A stretch of DNA of 64,000 nucleotides, taken from assembly GCF_900107035.1 (NCBI RefSeq), contig NZ_FNOJ01000001.1:124001-188000 (forward strand). Reading direction: 5' to 3'. The notes under the pieces are model-generated. The model did not search any database. It saw only the letters and a program-made list of their open reading frames with translations, and was not told where the DNA came from. The position numbers and the translations under genes are program-made. Below, piece by piece: positions 34,688-42,939 of the stretch (position 1 is its first letter; each line of letters begins with the position of its first letter). The stretch comes from Alicyclobacillus hesperidum (lineage in GTDB: Bacteria; Bacillota; Bacilli; Alicyclobacillales; Alicyclobacillaceae).

Positions 34688-34762
34688 TGGAGCGGAAGAC
34701 GGGATTCGAACCCGCGACCCTCGCCTTGGCAAGGCGATGCTCTACCCCTGAGCCACTTCCGC
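34688..34762 (-). tRNA. tRNA-Gly (anticodon GCC)
   Basis: Acceptor GCGGAAG/CTTCCGC, D stem GCTC/GAGC, anticodon stem TCGCC/GGCGA around TTGCCAA (GCC), T loop TTCGAAT, discriminator T and encoded CCA. Confidence 0.95.
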
Positions 34763-34774
34763 ATATTCGGTTGC

Positions 34775-34850
<76 letters not shown>

Positions 34851-34865
34851 GCAAACAGCTATGTA

Positions 34866-34894
34866 ATTTTACAAAACTGTTCAATCTGTGTCAA
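34866..34894 (-). promoter_or_regulatory. Internal promoter before tRNA-Phe
   Basis: Minus-strand TTGACA (34894-34889) and TAAAAT (34871-34866), 17-bp spacer, 16 bp before tRNA-Phe; lets Phe-Gly-Cys be transcribed apart from tRNA-Ala. Confidence 0.75.
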
Positions 34895-34911
34895 GTTAGA
34901 CACGATAAGCT

Positions 34912-34986
34912 TGGTGGAGCCGATGGGATTCGAACCCACAACCCCTACGCTGCCAGCGTAGTGCTCTCCCATTGAGCTACGGCCCC
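34912..34986 (-). tRNA. tRNA-Ala (anticodon GGC)
   Basis: Acceptor GGGGCCG/CGGCTCC (with a G-T pair), anticodon stem CTACG/CGTAG around CTGGCAG (GGC), T loop TTCGAAT, discriminator A and encoded CCA. First gene of the cluster in transcription order. Confidence 0.93.
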
Positions 34987-35001
34987 TGACGAACGCTATT
35001 T

Positions 35002-35030
35002 ATTATACATGAACTCTGCCTATTGCGCAA
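35002..35030 (-). promoter_or_regulatory. tRNA cluster promoter
   Basis: Minus-strand TTGCGC (35030-35025) and TATAAT (35007-35002), 17-bp spacer, 16 bp before tRNA-Ala. Confidence 0.78.
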
Positions 35031-35120
35031 CTGTCACATCGATCAACTAAAGCTCCAATCACCGAACATAATTTCCAATTTACTGGATAACCTAAAATTA
35101 GTTCGTCCACAAAGGAGTGT

Positions 35121-35621
35121 ATGACTTCCATGAAACACTGGATTACAGCGATTTCAACACTTTGCACGCTTGCGTGTGCATATCCGTCCGCATTCGCGGC
35201 ACAAACGTCAGGGTCTGGCGTTTTGACAACTCCTCAGCAAACAGAGTCGGCAGTACCTTCGCCGAGTCCAAGCCACCAGTTTGAGGTAAAATCGAGCGTG
35301 CAAGTCTCGCGCGAAACGCTACGCGAAGCATACCAGGCAAGCCATGATGCGTACACGAAGAAGCTTCAAAAATACGCAAAGTGTTCAGAGGCCGACGCAC
35401 GTAAGGCCGTTCTCGGTGAACATCCAGGCGCAAAAATTGAGGAGATTCAGTTGCGCAACATCCGCACCAATCTCGTGTACATGGCAATCGCACGGGATGA
35501 TGAAGACAAATATCTTGTCATCGTCGACGCTGGCAACGCAAATATCCTGATGGATCGCCGTATTCCGACACACCATGAACGCGTATTTGCAAACGGACCT
35601 GACGGTGGCAGGGCCGAATAA
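35121..35621 (+). CDS. Secreted PepSY-like protein
   Basis: 166 residues. An N-terminal signal peptide (about 5-27, ending AFAA), a Ser/Pro/Thr linker, a charged helix (about 60-90), then a PepSY-like module: SEADARKAVLGEHPGAKIEE followed by beta strands with VYMAIARDDEDKYLVIVDA. Such domains act as protease inhibitors or binding modules in the envelope. AAAGGAG stands 3 nt before the ATG at 35121 and 12 nt before an in-frame ATG at 35130; either gives a workable signal peptide. The PepSY assignment is from pattern only. Confidence 0.7.
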   Translation: MTSMKHWITAISTLCTLACAYPSAFAAQTSGSGVLTTPQQTESAVPSPSPSHQFEVKSSVQVSRETLREAYQASHDAYTKKLQKYAKCSEADARKAVLGEHPGAKIEEIQLRNIRTNLVYMAIARDDEDKYLVIVDAGNANILMDRRIPTHHERVFANGPDGGRAE

Positions 35622-35650
35622 TCGCCAGCAATCGACTCCGCGAGAACGCG

Positions 35651-35677
35651 AAAAAGGCGCCGGTTTTGGTCCGGCGC
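35651..35677 (-). terminator. Terminator of speD
   Basis: GGCGCCGG (35655-35662) pairs with CCGGCGCC (35670-35677); on the minus strand a T run follows (A run 35650-35654). It lies 22 bp after the speD stop. Confidence 0.88.
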
Positions 35678-35699
35678 CCTCCACGTGGATCTCGTCCGA

Positions 35700-36083
35700 T
35701 TAAAACGCGCGCACTTTTACGTCTTGAACTTGAATTGGACCGACACCGCGTGGCACTTCTATAGACTCCAGGCGCTGCGCGCCGAGATGCTTCGTAATTA
35801 AATCGCATGCCACATTCGGATCAATTCGATCACCGCAGGTATACACATCAATGCTTGCATACCCGTGCTCAGGAAAACTGTGAATCGTCAGGTGTGACTC
35901 CGAAATGATAACCACACCGCTCACACCCTGCGGAGCGAACTTGTGAAACGCCACTTCGCGAACCTCGGCGCCCGCCTCCAAGGCCGCATTTACCATAGCT
36001 CGTTCGATTCCATGGACATCGTTCAACTTTTCCGGGTTGCAGCCCCACAGTTCTGCAATCACGTGACGTCCCATCGTATCCAT
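35700..36083 (-). CDS. speD: S-adenosylmethionine decarboxylase proenzyme
   Basis: 127 residues, the small prokaryotic type. It self-cleaves at Ser63 in [12 protein letters not shown] to form the pyruvoyl cofactor and makes decarboxylated AdoMet for spermidine synthesis. The conserved [11 protein letters not shown], the cleavage site, and YTCGD with the catalytic Cys83 are present. GGGGG stands before the ATG at 36083. No spermidine synthase gene (speE) is next to it. A leader of about 160 nt with possible alternative pairing precedes it. Confidence 0.95.
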   Translation of the reverse strand: MDTMGRHVIAELWGCNPEKLNDVHGIERAMVNAALEAGAEVREVAFHKFAPQGVSGVVIISESHLTIHSFPEHGYASIDVYTCGDRIDPNVACDLITKHLGAQRLESIEVPRGVGPIQVQDVKVRAF

Positions 36084-36245
36084 GACAAAAATCCCCCTTT
36101 AAGCCAAATCGGCCATGCCGTTGCAAAGGCATGTGGAATCGTCCCTACACCACGGGGGAAAGTTAGTCCGTCGAGGTCCTAACCCTTTAAGTGTAAGTCC
36201 AAATCCGTGTTTTCATTACGCAGTCCAACTTGCAAACATTACGAT
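36084..36245 (-). other. Structured leader of speD
   Basis: The leader RNA contains two related segments: GATTTGGACTTACACTTAAA (followed by GGG) and, just before the start codon, GATTTGGCTTAAAGGGGG, which includes the ribosome site. Between them lies CTTTCCCCC, able to pair with either GGGG run, and the hairpin CATGCC/GGCATG (36114-36119 / 36128-36133). This allows a sequestered and a free ribosome-site state. No known riboswitch class was recognised; regulation is inferred. Confidence 0.4.
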
Positions 36246-36249
36246 GTGT

Positions 36250-36278
36250 AGTATACGTTGTGGACCTGCAATTTGCAA
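36250..36278 (-). promoter_or_regulatory. speD promoter
   Basis: Minus-strand TTGCAA (36278-36273) and TATACT (36255-36250), 17-bp spacer. Confidence 0.7.
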
Positions 36279-36295
36279 TAAGGAATTATGTGGGC

Positions 36296-36979
36296 TCATA
36301 ACCCGAACGGCAACGGCGTCACCAACGCATAGATCAAACTTACTGCCGTGGCAATACAGCAAACCACGGAAACCCCAATCCAAAAAGGCCGGTTGCGCAC
36401 GTACCGTACAAATATCAGGGTGAGCAAAGCGCCCGAAATCATGCCTCCCAAATGCGCGATCCAGCCAATCGTCCCTAAGTTCGAGATGTCGATCACGACG
36501 TTCACCGCAAGTACAATGAGAAGTTGATTGCGTACGAATGGCGGGAACTGACCCATCAACGCCAGAGCCAGCATGGCACCAAAAAGTCCAAAAATCGCGC
36601 CCGACGCCCCTCCTGACACCGCATTCGGAAGGAACGGCATACTTAGTAGATTGCCAATTGCTCCGGAAATAACGTAGAGTACAATGAAGAATGGTGTGGT
36701 CAACAGTCGTTCAACGATAAAAAGCGTCCATAGGGATATCATGTTGACCAAAATATGTACAGGGCTAACATGGACAAACATTGCGGACAAGATCCGGAAC
36801 CACTGCCCTTGCTGTACAAGCGGTGGGAGCATCGCACCTGCTCGCAATAGTCCTGTAGCGGATCTGCCAGTTGCCGATTCGACCAGTACGTACCAAGCGA
36901 CGTTTAGAACAAGGAAGGTCCAGCCCGCCGGGACCGGATCTCCACCCGCCATCCGAAACTGCATTCGAAAGCGCCTCAT
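36296..36979 (-). CDS. Rhomboid-family intramembrane serine protease
   Basis: 227 residues, six to seven helices. Catalytic Ser126 in GGASGAIFGLFGA and His176 in GWIAHLGGMISG; the oxyanion His/Asn of helix 2 are in HVSPVHILVNMISLW, and WFRILSAMFVH is the usual loop before it. The ATG at 36979 overlaps the stop of the glycosyltransferase gene (ATGA), so the pair is translationally coupled. Substrate unknown. Confidence 0.93.
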   Translation of the reverse strand: MRRFRMQFRMAGGDPVPAGWTFLVLNVAWYVLVESATGRSATGLLRAGAMLPPLVQQGQWFRILSAMFVHVSPVHILVNMISLWTLFIVERLLTTPFFIVLYVISGAIGNLLSMPFLPNAVSGGASGAIFGLFGAMLALALMGQFPPFVRNQLLIVLAVNVVIDISNLGTIGWIAHLGGMISGALLTLIFVRYVRNRPFWIGVSVVCCIATAVSLIYALVTPLPFGL

Positions 36980-38133
36980 TCGCGCAACCACTCCGTTCGA
37001 TTTTCCAACGGCACAATCTTGCCTGTTCGCACAGCATCCTCTTCCAACACGGTGTATCCACGCTCATATGCCGCAATCATGCGATCTCGCGAGTACAACG
37101 GCAACACTTGCTCACGAAACACCTGCACGTAATGATCCCTGAGCGCATCGTCACGAAATAGCCGATGTACGGCGCTTGCCAGTGCCTGCACATCGCCAAC
37201 GGGGACCATCTCTCCTGCCTCGCCGTCCAGCAGCATGCGACGCAGGGCCGGAATATCCGATCCAACATTCGCAGCACCGTAAAATCCAGCCTCCAAAACG
37301 GACGTCGGAGCACCTTCACTCTTCGAGGGCAAGACATGTACGTCGAGAGCCCCGTAAAATTCTTCGACGGATGCGAGAAACCCCAAAAAGTGGATGCGTT
37401 CTCGAACGCCAAGCCGATCCGCCAGAGCCTCAAGCGTAGCCCGTTCTCTTCCATCGCCAGCAATGCAAAGATGCACATCTGGATCTGGTATCTTCGCTAC
37501 GGATTGGATCAGGACGTCTAGATTCTTCACCGGATCGAGGCGCGCTGCCACGCCCATAAACCGTGTGGACGTAGGTAACCTGAGTTGATTGTGCCAAAAT
37601 GCTCGATATTCATGGCGCGATCGCGCGGGTGGCGTAAGAAAAATAGCATTTGGAACTTCTAGGATGGTCTTGCAGGGCAGGATATCGCCGAGCGTCGGTT
37701 GTACGACAAATAAGCCTGACGCCTGGCGAAGATGCCATAGATGCAACTTTGGAAATAAAAACGACTTGAGCGGATGCCCTAGAAAATCGTATAGCGGGTT
37801 GCTGTGAATCGTGGCTGTCCAGGGTATTTGTTGACGCTTAGCTGCATACGCCGCAAGTATGTTCATGCGAGGTCCATGTGAATGCAATAACCATGCTCGC
37901 TCCTGACGAATGATCTGAGCGAGCGCATCGATAACCGCTCGAAATCCACCCGTGACCTTGGTCAAGGAACCTCCAGTGCGTTCAAGTGCAGACGCTAGCG
38001 GCCCATCCCCCAAACTGACAAATCGATATTGGTATTGCGTGCGGGCTTCAGCCAAGCCCTCGGCCCACGTGCGCAGATGGGACGCCGCCCCCCCCACCTC
38101 GTTTCCAGCAAAAAAGACTATGACAGTGCGCAA
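36976..38133 (-). CDS. Glycosyltransferase family 4
   Basis: 385 residues, GT-B fold. N-terminal GGAASHLRTWAEGLA and LLHSHGPRMNILAAYAA, C-terminal donor-binding domain with GVAARLDPVKNLDVLIQSV, CIAGDGRERATLEALA and the E-x7-E motif in SKSEGAPTSVLEAG. It likely transfers a sugar from a nucleotide donor to a cell-envelope or secreted acceptor. TTG start at 38133 behind GGGGGAAA. Translationally coupled to the rhomboid gene. Confidence 0.92.
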   Translation of the reverse strand: MRTVIVFFAGNEVGGAASHLRTWAEGLAEARTQYQYRFVSLGDGPLASALERTGGSLTKVTGGFRAVIDALAQIIRQERAWLLHSHGPRMNILAAYAAKRQQIPWTATIHSNPLYDFLGHPLKSFLFPKLHLWHLRQASGLFVVQPTLGDILPCKTILEVPNAIFLTPPARSRHEYRAFWHNQLRLPTSTRFMGVAARLDPVKNLDVLIQSVAKIPDPDVHLCIAGDGRERATLEALADRLGVRERIHFLGFLASVEEFYGALDVHVLPSKSEGAPTSVLEAGFYGAANVGSDIPALRRMLLDGEAGEMVPVGDVQALASAVHRLFRDDALRDHYVQVFREQVLPLYSRDRMIAAYERGYTVLEEDAVRTGKIVPLENRTEWLRE

Positions 38134-38153
38134 TCTATTTCCCCCGCAGCCAC

Positions 38154-38459
38154 TTACGACGGACGATGTCCCTGCTTCGTATGTGTGTGAATATAGCGAT
38201 CAAGATCTTCGTCATCAAACCAAAATGATCCTCGGTATAAAAACAAAAAATCTATCGATGTATGCACTCGATCCGCTGTAAACGCCAGCATGTGATTGCG
38301 GCGGACGGTCGGATCCGGCCAGACTTCTTGAAACCGACGATTCATACGATTGAATTGATCTTTGCTCATGCACGGAATCATGCATACAAAAGCTTCGTTC
38401 GGCAGTTCCAGAATATCATAATTCCTGCCATCGTATTCGATATTGAATCCCAGGCGCAT
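38154..38459 (-). CDS. Conserved-looking protein of unknown function
   Basis: 101 residues, no membrane segment. It begins MRLGFNIEYDGRNYDILELP and contains RNHMLAFTADRVHTSIDFLF, a mixed alpha/beta pattern with a C-terminal acidic helix (DDEDLDRYIHTH). AAGGATGG lies before the ATG at 38459. No family recognised. It lies 20 bp upstream of the glycosyltransferase gene in the same orientation, so it is probably the first gene of that transcript. Confidence 0.65.
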   Translation of the reverse strand: MRLGFNIEYDGRNYDILELPNEAFVCMIPCMSKDQFNRMNRRFQEVWPDPTVRRNHMLAFTADRVHTSIDFLFLYRGSFWFDDEDLDRYIHTHTKQGHRPS

Positions 38460-38566
38460 GACAACCATCCTTATCGCGCAACACGAAATCTGAGATTGAA
38501 CGGTGGCAAAGAACCACTGATTTCAGTATAGCGGACGACGGATCGCCAAACAAACGAAGGTAGCGC

Positions 38567-39775
38567 CTATTCGTAACGCAACGCCTCGATGGGATTCAAG
38601 CGAGCCGCCTTGTTTGCCGGATAAAGTCCACAAACGACACCAATCACAGCCGAAAACAAAAAGCTTAAGACCGCAACCGGCCATGGAACTGACGCAGGAA
38701 TTCCTGTCGCCATACGAATGCCAAGCCCGATTAAACTTCCGATCACGACGCCTGCCAGGCCACCGATTGCCGTGATCGTCGCCGATTCGACGAGAAACTG
38801 GAACAAAATCGCGGTCCTTGTGGCACCCAGCGAAATGCGAATGCCAATTTCCTGGGTCCGCTCCGTCACAGAGACCAACATGATGTTCATGACACCGACG
38901 CCGCCGACCAAGAGTGCGATGCCCGCAATGGCGCCAATCACCAAGGTCAATATCGTCGTCACCTTGGACAACAAGGCCCCAACACTTGAGGCGAGTCCCG
39001 ATGAATCCGCAAAGGCAGTTGCATCGCCGGCGTGAATATTGAGGGCTGTAACGATGCGCTGTGCGAGATTTTGCACGTTGGTGCCTGGTGCCGCCTGCAC
39101 ATCCATCTCGCTGATGCTCCAATTCGGGAACAGGTCCTGACAAGTCGTTGCAGGCATGTACAGCGCGTCACTGCCCATAAATAACGAGAACAAACTTGCC
39201 TCCTGAGAGACTGCAACCCCGATTACTTGAAGCGGCACACCGGACACAGTAACCAGACCACCGATGGGATTGCCGCTGCCAAACAGTTTATTTGCAAGCG
39301 ACTGACTTAGAACTGCGACATCGCGATGGCCAATCACATCCGCTTGGTTGAACATGTGGCCGCGCGTGATCCGCAATCGCGTCAATTCATTCAAGTTCGC
39401 TGGCCCCGCCTCAATCGACGCATTGTCGGAGCGATTGCTGGAACCGACCACAGCCGTTCCATACAAGGTGTAGTTGACCTGCTGCACACCAGAAAACGAG
39501 GCCGCAATGGCCAAGTCAGACTCGTCGATGGCCAGCACTTGTCCAGGCTGTGGCAACCCCGGTGCAACCAACTCGCGCGGGACAATCTGAATGGTGTTCT
39601 CTGCACTACCACTTGCAATCGCACCTAACACGGCTGCCTTGCCACCGTTGCCGATGGCGACGATGGCAATAATCGACGCGACGCCAATTAAGATGCCAAG
39701 CATCGTCAGAAAGGAGCGCAGCTTGTTTGTGCGCAAAGAAATCAACGCCATGCTGACCATTTCCCAGGCGTTCAC
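38567..39775 (-). CDS. ABC transporter permease, MacB/FtsX type
   Basis: 402 residues: N-terminal helix (KLRSFLTMLGILIGVASIIAI region, split by LRTN), a large extracellular MacB periplasmic-core-like domain (about 45-270), then three helices with MNIMLVSVTERTQEIGIRIS, the FtsX-type coupling segment, and VIGVVCGLYPANKAARLNP at the end. Third gene of an adaptor-ATPase-permease operon; its ATG overlaps the ATPase stop by 4 bp. It probably exports a peptide, lipid or macrolide-like compound, or senses envelope stress; the substrate is unknown. Confidence 0.93.
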   Translation of the reverse strand: MNAWEMVSMALISLRTNKLRSFLTMLGILIGVASIIAIVAIGNGGKAAVLGAIASGSAENTIQIVPRELVAPGLPQPGQVLAIDESDLAIAASFSGVQQVNYTLYGTAVVGSSNRSDNASIEAGPANLNELTRLRITRGHMFNQADVIGHRDVAVLSQSLANKLFGSGNPIGGLVTVSGVPLQVIGVAVSQEASLFSLFMGSDALYMPATTCQDLFPNWSISEMDVQAAPGTNVQNLAQRIVTALNIHAGDATAFADSSGLASSVGALLSKVTTILTLVIGAIAGIALLVGGVGVMNIMLVSVTERTQEIGIRISLGATRTAILFQFLVESATITAIGGLAGVVIGSLIGLGIRMATGIPASVPWPVAVLSFLFSAVIGVVCGLYPANKAARLNPIEALRYE

Positions 39776-40452
39776 CCTCTGCGCACCTCCTCGCGCTGAA
39801 TATGGCCATCCACAATGTAAATCGTGCGATCCGCCGCGGCGGCAACGGTCGGGTCATGCGTGATCACCACAATTGTGCGTCCTGCACTATGTAACTCGCG
39901 CAACAATTCGATAATTTCAAGACCCGTGCGCTGATCTAGTGCGCCGGTCGGTTCATCCGCCAAGATCAATGCCGGATCGTTGGCCAGGGCGCGGGCGATG
40001 GCTACGCGTTGCTTCTGCCCACCCGAGAGAGCCGTCGGCAGATGTTGCGCGCGATCCTCCATGCCGACGCGCGCCAACAACTCGAGTGCTCGCGAACGCC
40101 GCTGTGCACGGCTTACACCCGCATAGAGCAGCGGTAACTCGACGTTGCGCACGGCTGTGATGCGCGGAAGCAGATGAAAGTTCTGAAATACAAAACCAAT
40201 GGTGCGGTTGCGCAAGACGGCGAGATCGCGCGCGGAGAGACCTCCAACAGACGTACCGCACAGCCGGTATTCGCCGGCTGACGGCGTATCCAAACAGCCG
40301 ATGATATGCATCAACGTCGATTTGCCGCTCCCTGATGGACCCATGATCGAGACAAACTCCCCTTCTTCGATCCGAAGATCGATGCCATGGAGAACCGTTA
40401 ACGGCTCGTCACCGACCTTGTACGCCTTGCACACGCCACTAAGTTCGATCAC
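39772..40452 (-). CDS. ABC transporter ATPase, MacB/LolD type
   Basis: 226 residues. Walker [12 protein letters not shown] loop in [14 protein letters not shown], signature [15 protein letters not shown], Walker [14 protein letters not shown] and switch His in [10 protein letters not shown] are all present. ATGA overlaps join it to the adaptor gene before and the permease gene after. Confidence 0.96.
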   Translation of the reverse strand: MIELSGVCKAYKVGDEPLTVLHGIDLRIEEGEFVSIMGPSGSGKSTLMHIIGCLDTPSAGEYRLCGTSVGGLSARDLAVLRNRTIGFVFQNFHLLPRITAVRNVELPLLYAGVSRAQRRSRALELLARVGMEDRAQHLPTALSGGQKQRVAIARALANDPALILADEPTGALDQRTGLEIIELLRELHSAGRTIVVITHDPTVAAAADRTIYIVDGHIQREEVRRG

Positions 40453-41510
40453 GTCGGCTTCACAACCTCTCCATTCGTCAGCGTATCAGGCGGATTCACG
40501 ACCACGGTTTGGCCAGGGCGAAGCCCAGAGATGACCTGAACAGCCGTGTCGCTCGTCATACCAAGCTTGACCGGAACCAACGACACGCGGTTGCCCCGCA
40601 ACACATATACCGCATAGCTCGTGCCTTCTTGAACGAGTGCACCATAAGGTACAGTTGGGACCTTATCAGGCGTGACGCTGCTGATGCGACAATTGACCTG
40701 ATAACCGTAGGGAACAGGTAGGGTTCCCTGTGGTGCGACAAGCACTTGCACCTGCGGTGTCCCGCTCGCGGAGACGCTGGCAAACGGAGCAACCTGCTTC
40801 ACAACACCTCGAAACACCTGATTCGGAAAGGCGTCGGTCGTCATACTCACCGCCATTCCGGCTTGAATTTGTGCGGCATCCACTTCCGACAGTTCCAAGA
40901 CCACCTGTTTGCTCGGGCTAACCACTTCCACCACCGGCGTTTGATTGCCTTCGGCATCTAAGCCGTTCGCACTGGCGATAAGCACAATTCCAGTCACACT
41001 GGCCGTAATGGTCATCTGATTCAACTGTGCTTTTGCCTCCGCCAATTGATTTTGGGCTTGTACCAAAGTCGACTGGGCTGCATCGACCTGTGGCAACCAT
41101 AGACCTTTTAAGGCAGCGGGTGCCTGCTGATACTGCGTGAGTGCACGTTGATAGGCCAACTGCGCCTGTGTCACAGCCGTCTGTGCCTGGCTGACAGCGA
41201 GCGTGGCTGCGCTCGTATTCAACTGTAATAAAGGTTGTCCCACATGCACGTGCTGACCGACCGCTACGTACAGGTGGGCGACAGGCTGTGGCAGACTCGT
41301 CGCATCGACGATTTGTCGGTTGACCGGTCGGACATCCCCGGTACTAATGGTCACTCGCTGCATATGTTGAAGTTGTACGCTTGCCGTTTGAACTTGCACA
41401 AGGGCGTGCCGCAATCGCCAAAAGACAGCGGATACAAGGCCAGCAATGACGATCACGCAGAGAATTACCATGTAGACCAGTTTGCGCCTTTTGCTATAGC
41501 CTTCGCGCAC
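40449..41510 (-). CDS. HlyD/MacA-type membrane-fusion (adaptor) protein
   Basis: 353 residues. One N-terminal helix (about 8-29), a barrel-sandwich half (VAHLYVAVGQHVHVGQPLLQL), a long helical hairpin (about 85-150 with AVTQAQLAYQRALTQYQQ), the second half (TASVTGIVLIASANGLD) and a beta-barrel. In Gram-positives these adaptors stand outside the membrane and pair with MacB-like permeases. GTG at 41510 with GGGAGGGG upstream (an adjacent GTG is equally possible). First gene of the three-gene export operon; no TolC partner exists or is expected. Confidence 0.92.
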   Translation of the reverse strand: MREGYSKRRKLVYMVILCVIVIAGLVSAVFWRLRHALVQVQTASVQLQHMQRVTISTGDVRPVNRQIVDATSLPQPVAHLYVAVGQHVHVGQPLLQLNTSAATLAVSQAQTAVTQAQLAYQRALTQYQQAPAALKGLWLPQVDAAQSTLVQAQNQLAEAKAQLNQMTITASVTGIVLIASANGLDAEGNQTPVVEVVSPSKQVVLELSEVDAAQIQAGMAVSMTTDAFPNQVFRGVVKQVAPFASVSASGTPQVQVLVAPQGTLPVPYGYQVNCRISSVTPDKVPTVPYGALVQEGTSYAVYVLRGNRVSLVPVKLGMTSDTAVQVISGLRPGQTVVVNPPDTLTNGEVVKPT

Positions 41511-41639
41511 CACCCGACCCCTCCCACAATTCATCACCATCTAACATACCATAGCAACACCCGTTTACTCACTGCATAATTGGCCATCTAGCGCGTACAC
41601 ATGGGACATACCCAGTGTGTGAAGACGAGGGATGGGAGC

Positions 41640-42026
41640 ATGACCAATAGTAAAACGGTATGCCGATTGATTGGCTGGACATGTACCACATTAGGGGCAC
41701 TTGGTATCGCATATGGTCAGCTTGGGTCTTACCTGCGCTTTTCGGACTTAGAATCCTATACCTATCTAGTGTTTGGGTTGATTTCGATATGGGCAGCAAG
41801 GCGGCGACAACGCACGGCCGTAGCCGTATTGTTTACGGTCGGAATGGCTTGTTTTCTTTGGGCCGCACTCGCACTGGCTGCCCCGACAAACGCATGGGCT
41901 CCCTACTTCGGCGAGCAACAGCCGCTTGATGTATTGATTCGGGAGATGATTGCACTATGGGGGGGCGGTACCGCGCTTCGTGAAATTCTGGATTGGCGGC
42001 GGCAACAAACATCTTCCGCTTCTTAA
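41640..42026 (+). CDS. Small membrane protein of unknown function
   Basis: 128 residues with three to four hydrophobic segments (LIGWTCTTLGALGIAYG; SYTYLVFGLISIWAA; TAVAVLFTVGMACFLWAALALA) and a C-terminal amphipathic end (EMIALWGGGTALREILDW). GAGGGA lies 8 nt before the ATG at 41640. No family recognised. 58 bp upstream of the CBS-domain gene in the same orientation. Confidence 0.6.
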   Translation: MTNSKTVCRLIGWTCTTLGALGIAYGQLGSYLRFSDLESYTYLVFGLISIWAARRRQRTAVAVLFTVGMACFLWAALALAAPTNAWAPYFGEQQPLDVLIREMIALWGGGTALREILDWRRQQTSSAS

Positions 42027-42084
42027 ACTGCACCGCCTGGACATACTACCCTGTGAACGTCTCAGTCCACAGGAGGGATATTGC

Positions 42085-42522
42085 ATGAAACTGCAACAGA
42101 TTATGACGACCGACGTTACCTGCTGCTGTGGAACCGACTCGATTCAGAAAGCGGCACAGGCAATGAAGAATCAAAACTGTGGTTCGATCCCGGTTTGTGA
42201 CAACAAACGCGTGATCGGCATGATCACGGACCGCGACATCGTGTTAAAAGCAGTTGCGCGTGGCAAAATCGACACCCGTGTCGAGGATTGCATGACGAAT
42301 ACGGTTGTAACCGCAACACCTGACATGGATGCCCATGAGGCAGCTGACCTAATGGCTCAGCATCAGATTCGCCGCCTGCCAGTCGTCAATGCGCAAGGCG
42401 AGTTGTGTGGTATTGTTTCCATCGGTGACTTGGCTACGGTGGACATTCACATCAACGAGGCAGGCGATGCCCTCAGCAAAATTTCGGCTCGGACAGAAAC
42501 ACAAAATAGCGTTTTACATTGA
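42085..42522 (+). CDS. CBS-domain pair protein
   Basis: 145 residues, essentially two CBS domains (about 7-60 and 72-128) with the repeated motifs CGSIPVCDNKRVIGMITDRDI and RRLPVVNAQGELCGIVSIGDL shortened here by their flanks; the second member ends in the usual SIGDLA. Such stand-alone pairs bind adenine nucleotides (AMP, ATP, AdoMet) and signal energy state. GGAGGGA precedes the ATG. Close in form to YlbB/YrpB-like CBS proteins. Confidence 0.9.
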   Translation: MKLQQIMTTDVTCCCGTDSIQKAAQAMKNQNCGSIPVCDNKRVIGMITDRDIVLKAVARGKIDTRVEDCMTNTVVTATPDMDAHEAADLMAQHQIRRLPVVNAQGELCGIVSIGDLATVDIHINEAGDALSKISARTETQNSVLH

Positions 42523-42541
42523 CAAAACAGACACTTTCGTT

Positions 42542-42566
42542 GAGGGGCTGGGGATCTCAGCCCCTC
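42542..42566 (+). terminator. Stem-loop after the CBS gene
   Basis: GAGGGGCTG (42542-42550) pairs with CAGCCCCTC (42558-42566), 20 bp after the stop; no T run follows, so termination is only probable. Confidence 0.5.
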
Positions 42567-42590
42567 CTTGGCATATTCAGCACAAAAAAT

Positions 42591-42631
42591 ACACAGAAGG
42601 GCTGTCCGAAACCGGTGCAGCCCTTCTGTGT
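42591..42631 (-). terminator. Terminator of the spore protein gene
   Basis: ACACAGAAGGGCTG (42591-42604) and CAGCCCTTCTGTGT (42618-42631) form a 14-bp perfect stem, followed on the minus strand by ATTTTTTG, 5 bp after the stop codon. Confidence 0.88.
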
Positions 42632-42635
42632 ATGA

Positions 42636-42854
42636 TTACTCGACTTCAGTGGAGCCCTCAGCCAGTTTTTGCTGAGCATACGCAACCAGCTTACGCGTAA
42701 TGCTACCACCGATGGAACCGTTCTCGAACGACGAGACAAATCCCCAATAGCCATCAGCAGGCGGCGTGATGCCGAGTTCTCCGGCAATTTCGTACTTGAG
42801 ATCCTGCAACGCCTTTGACGCCTGCGAGAGCAATAACCGATTGTTGTTGGCCAT
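42636..42854 (-). CDS. Small acid-soluble spore protein, alpha/beta type
   Basis: 72 residues. The DNA-binding signature is clear: LKYEIAGELGITPPADGYWG around the GPR protease cleavage site, and SIGGSITRKLVAYAQQKL. These proteins coat and protect spore DNA and are degraded at germination. GGGGGG stands before the ATG at 42854. Expression should be under sigma-G in the forespore, although I did not identify that promoter. Confidence 0.95.
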   Translation of the reverse strand: MANNNRLLLSQASKALQDLKYEIAGELGITPPADGYWGFVSSFENGSIGGSITRKLVAYAQQKLAEGSTEVE

Positions 42855-42939
42855 GCCCCATCCCCCCTTGAACACATTGTTCCCGAACGGGATGCCGTCA
42901 CGCCAAGACAATCAAGGATCATGTGGCAATTCGTAGAGC

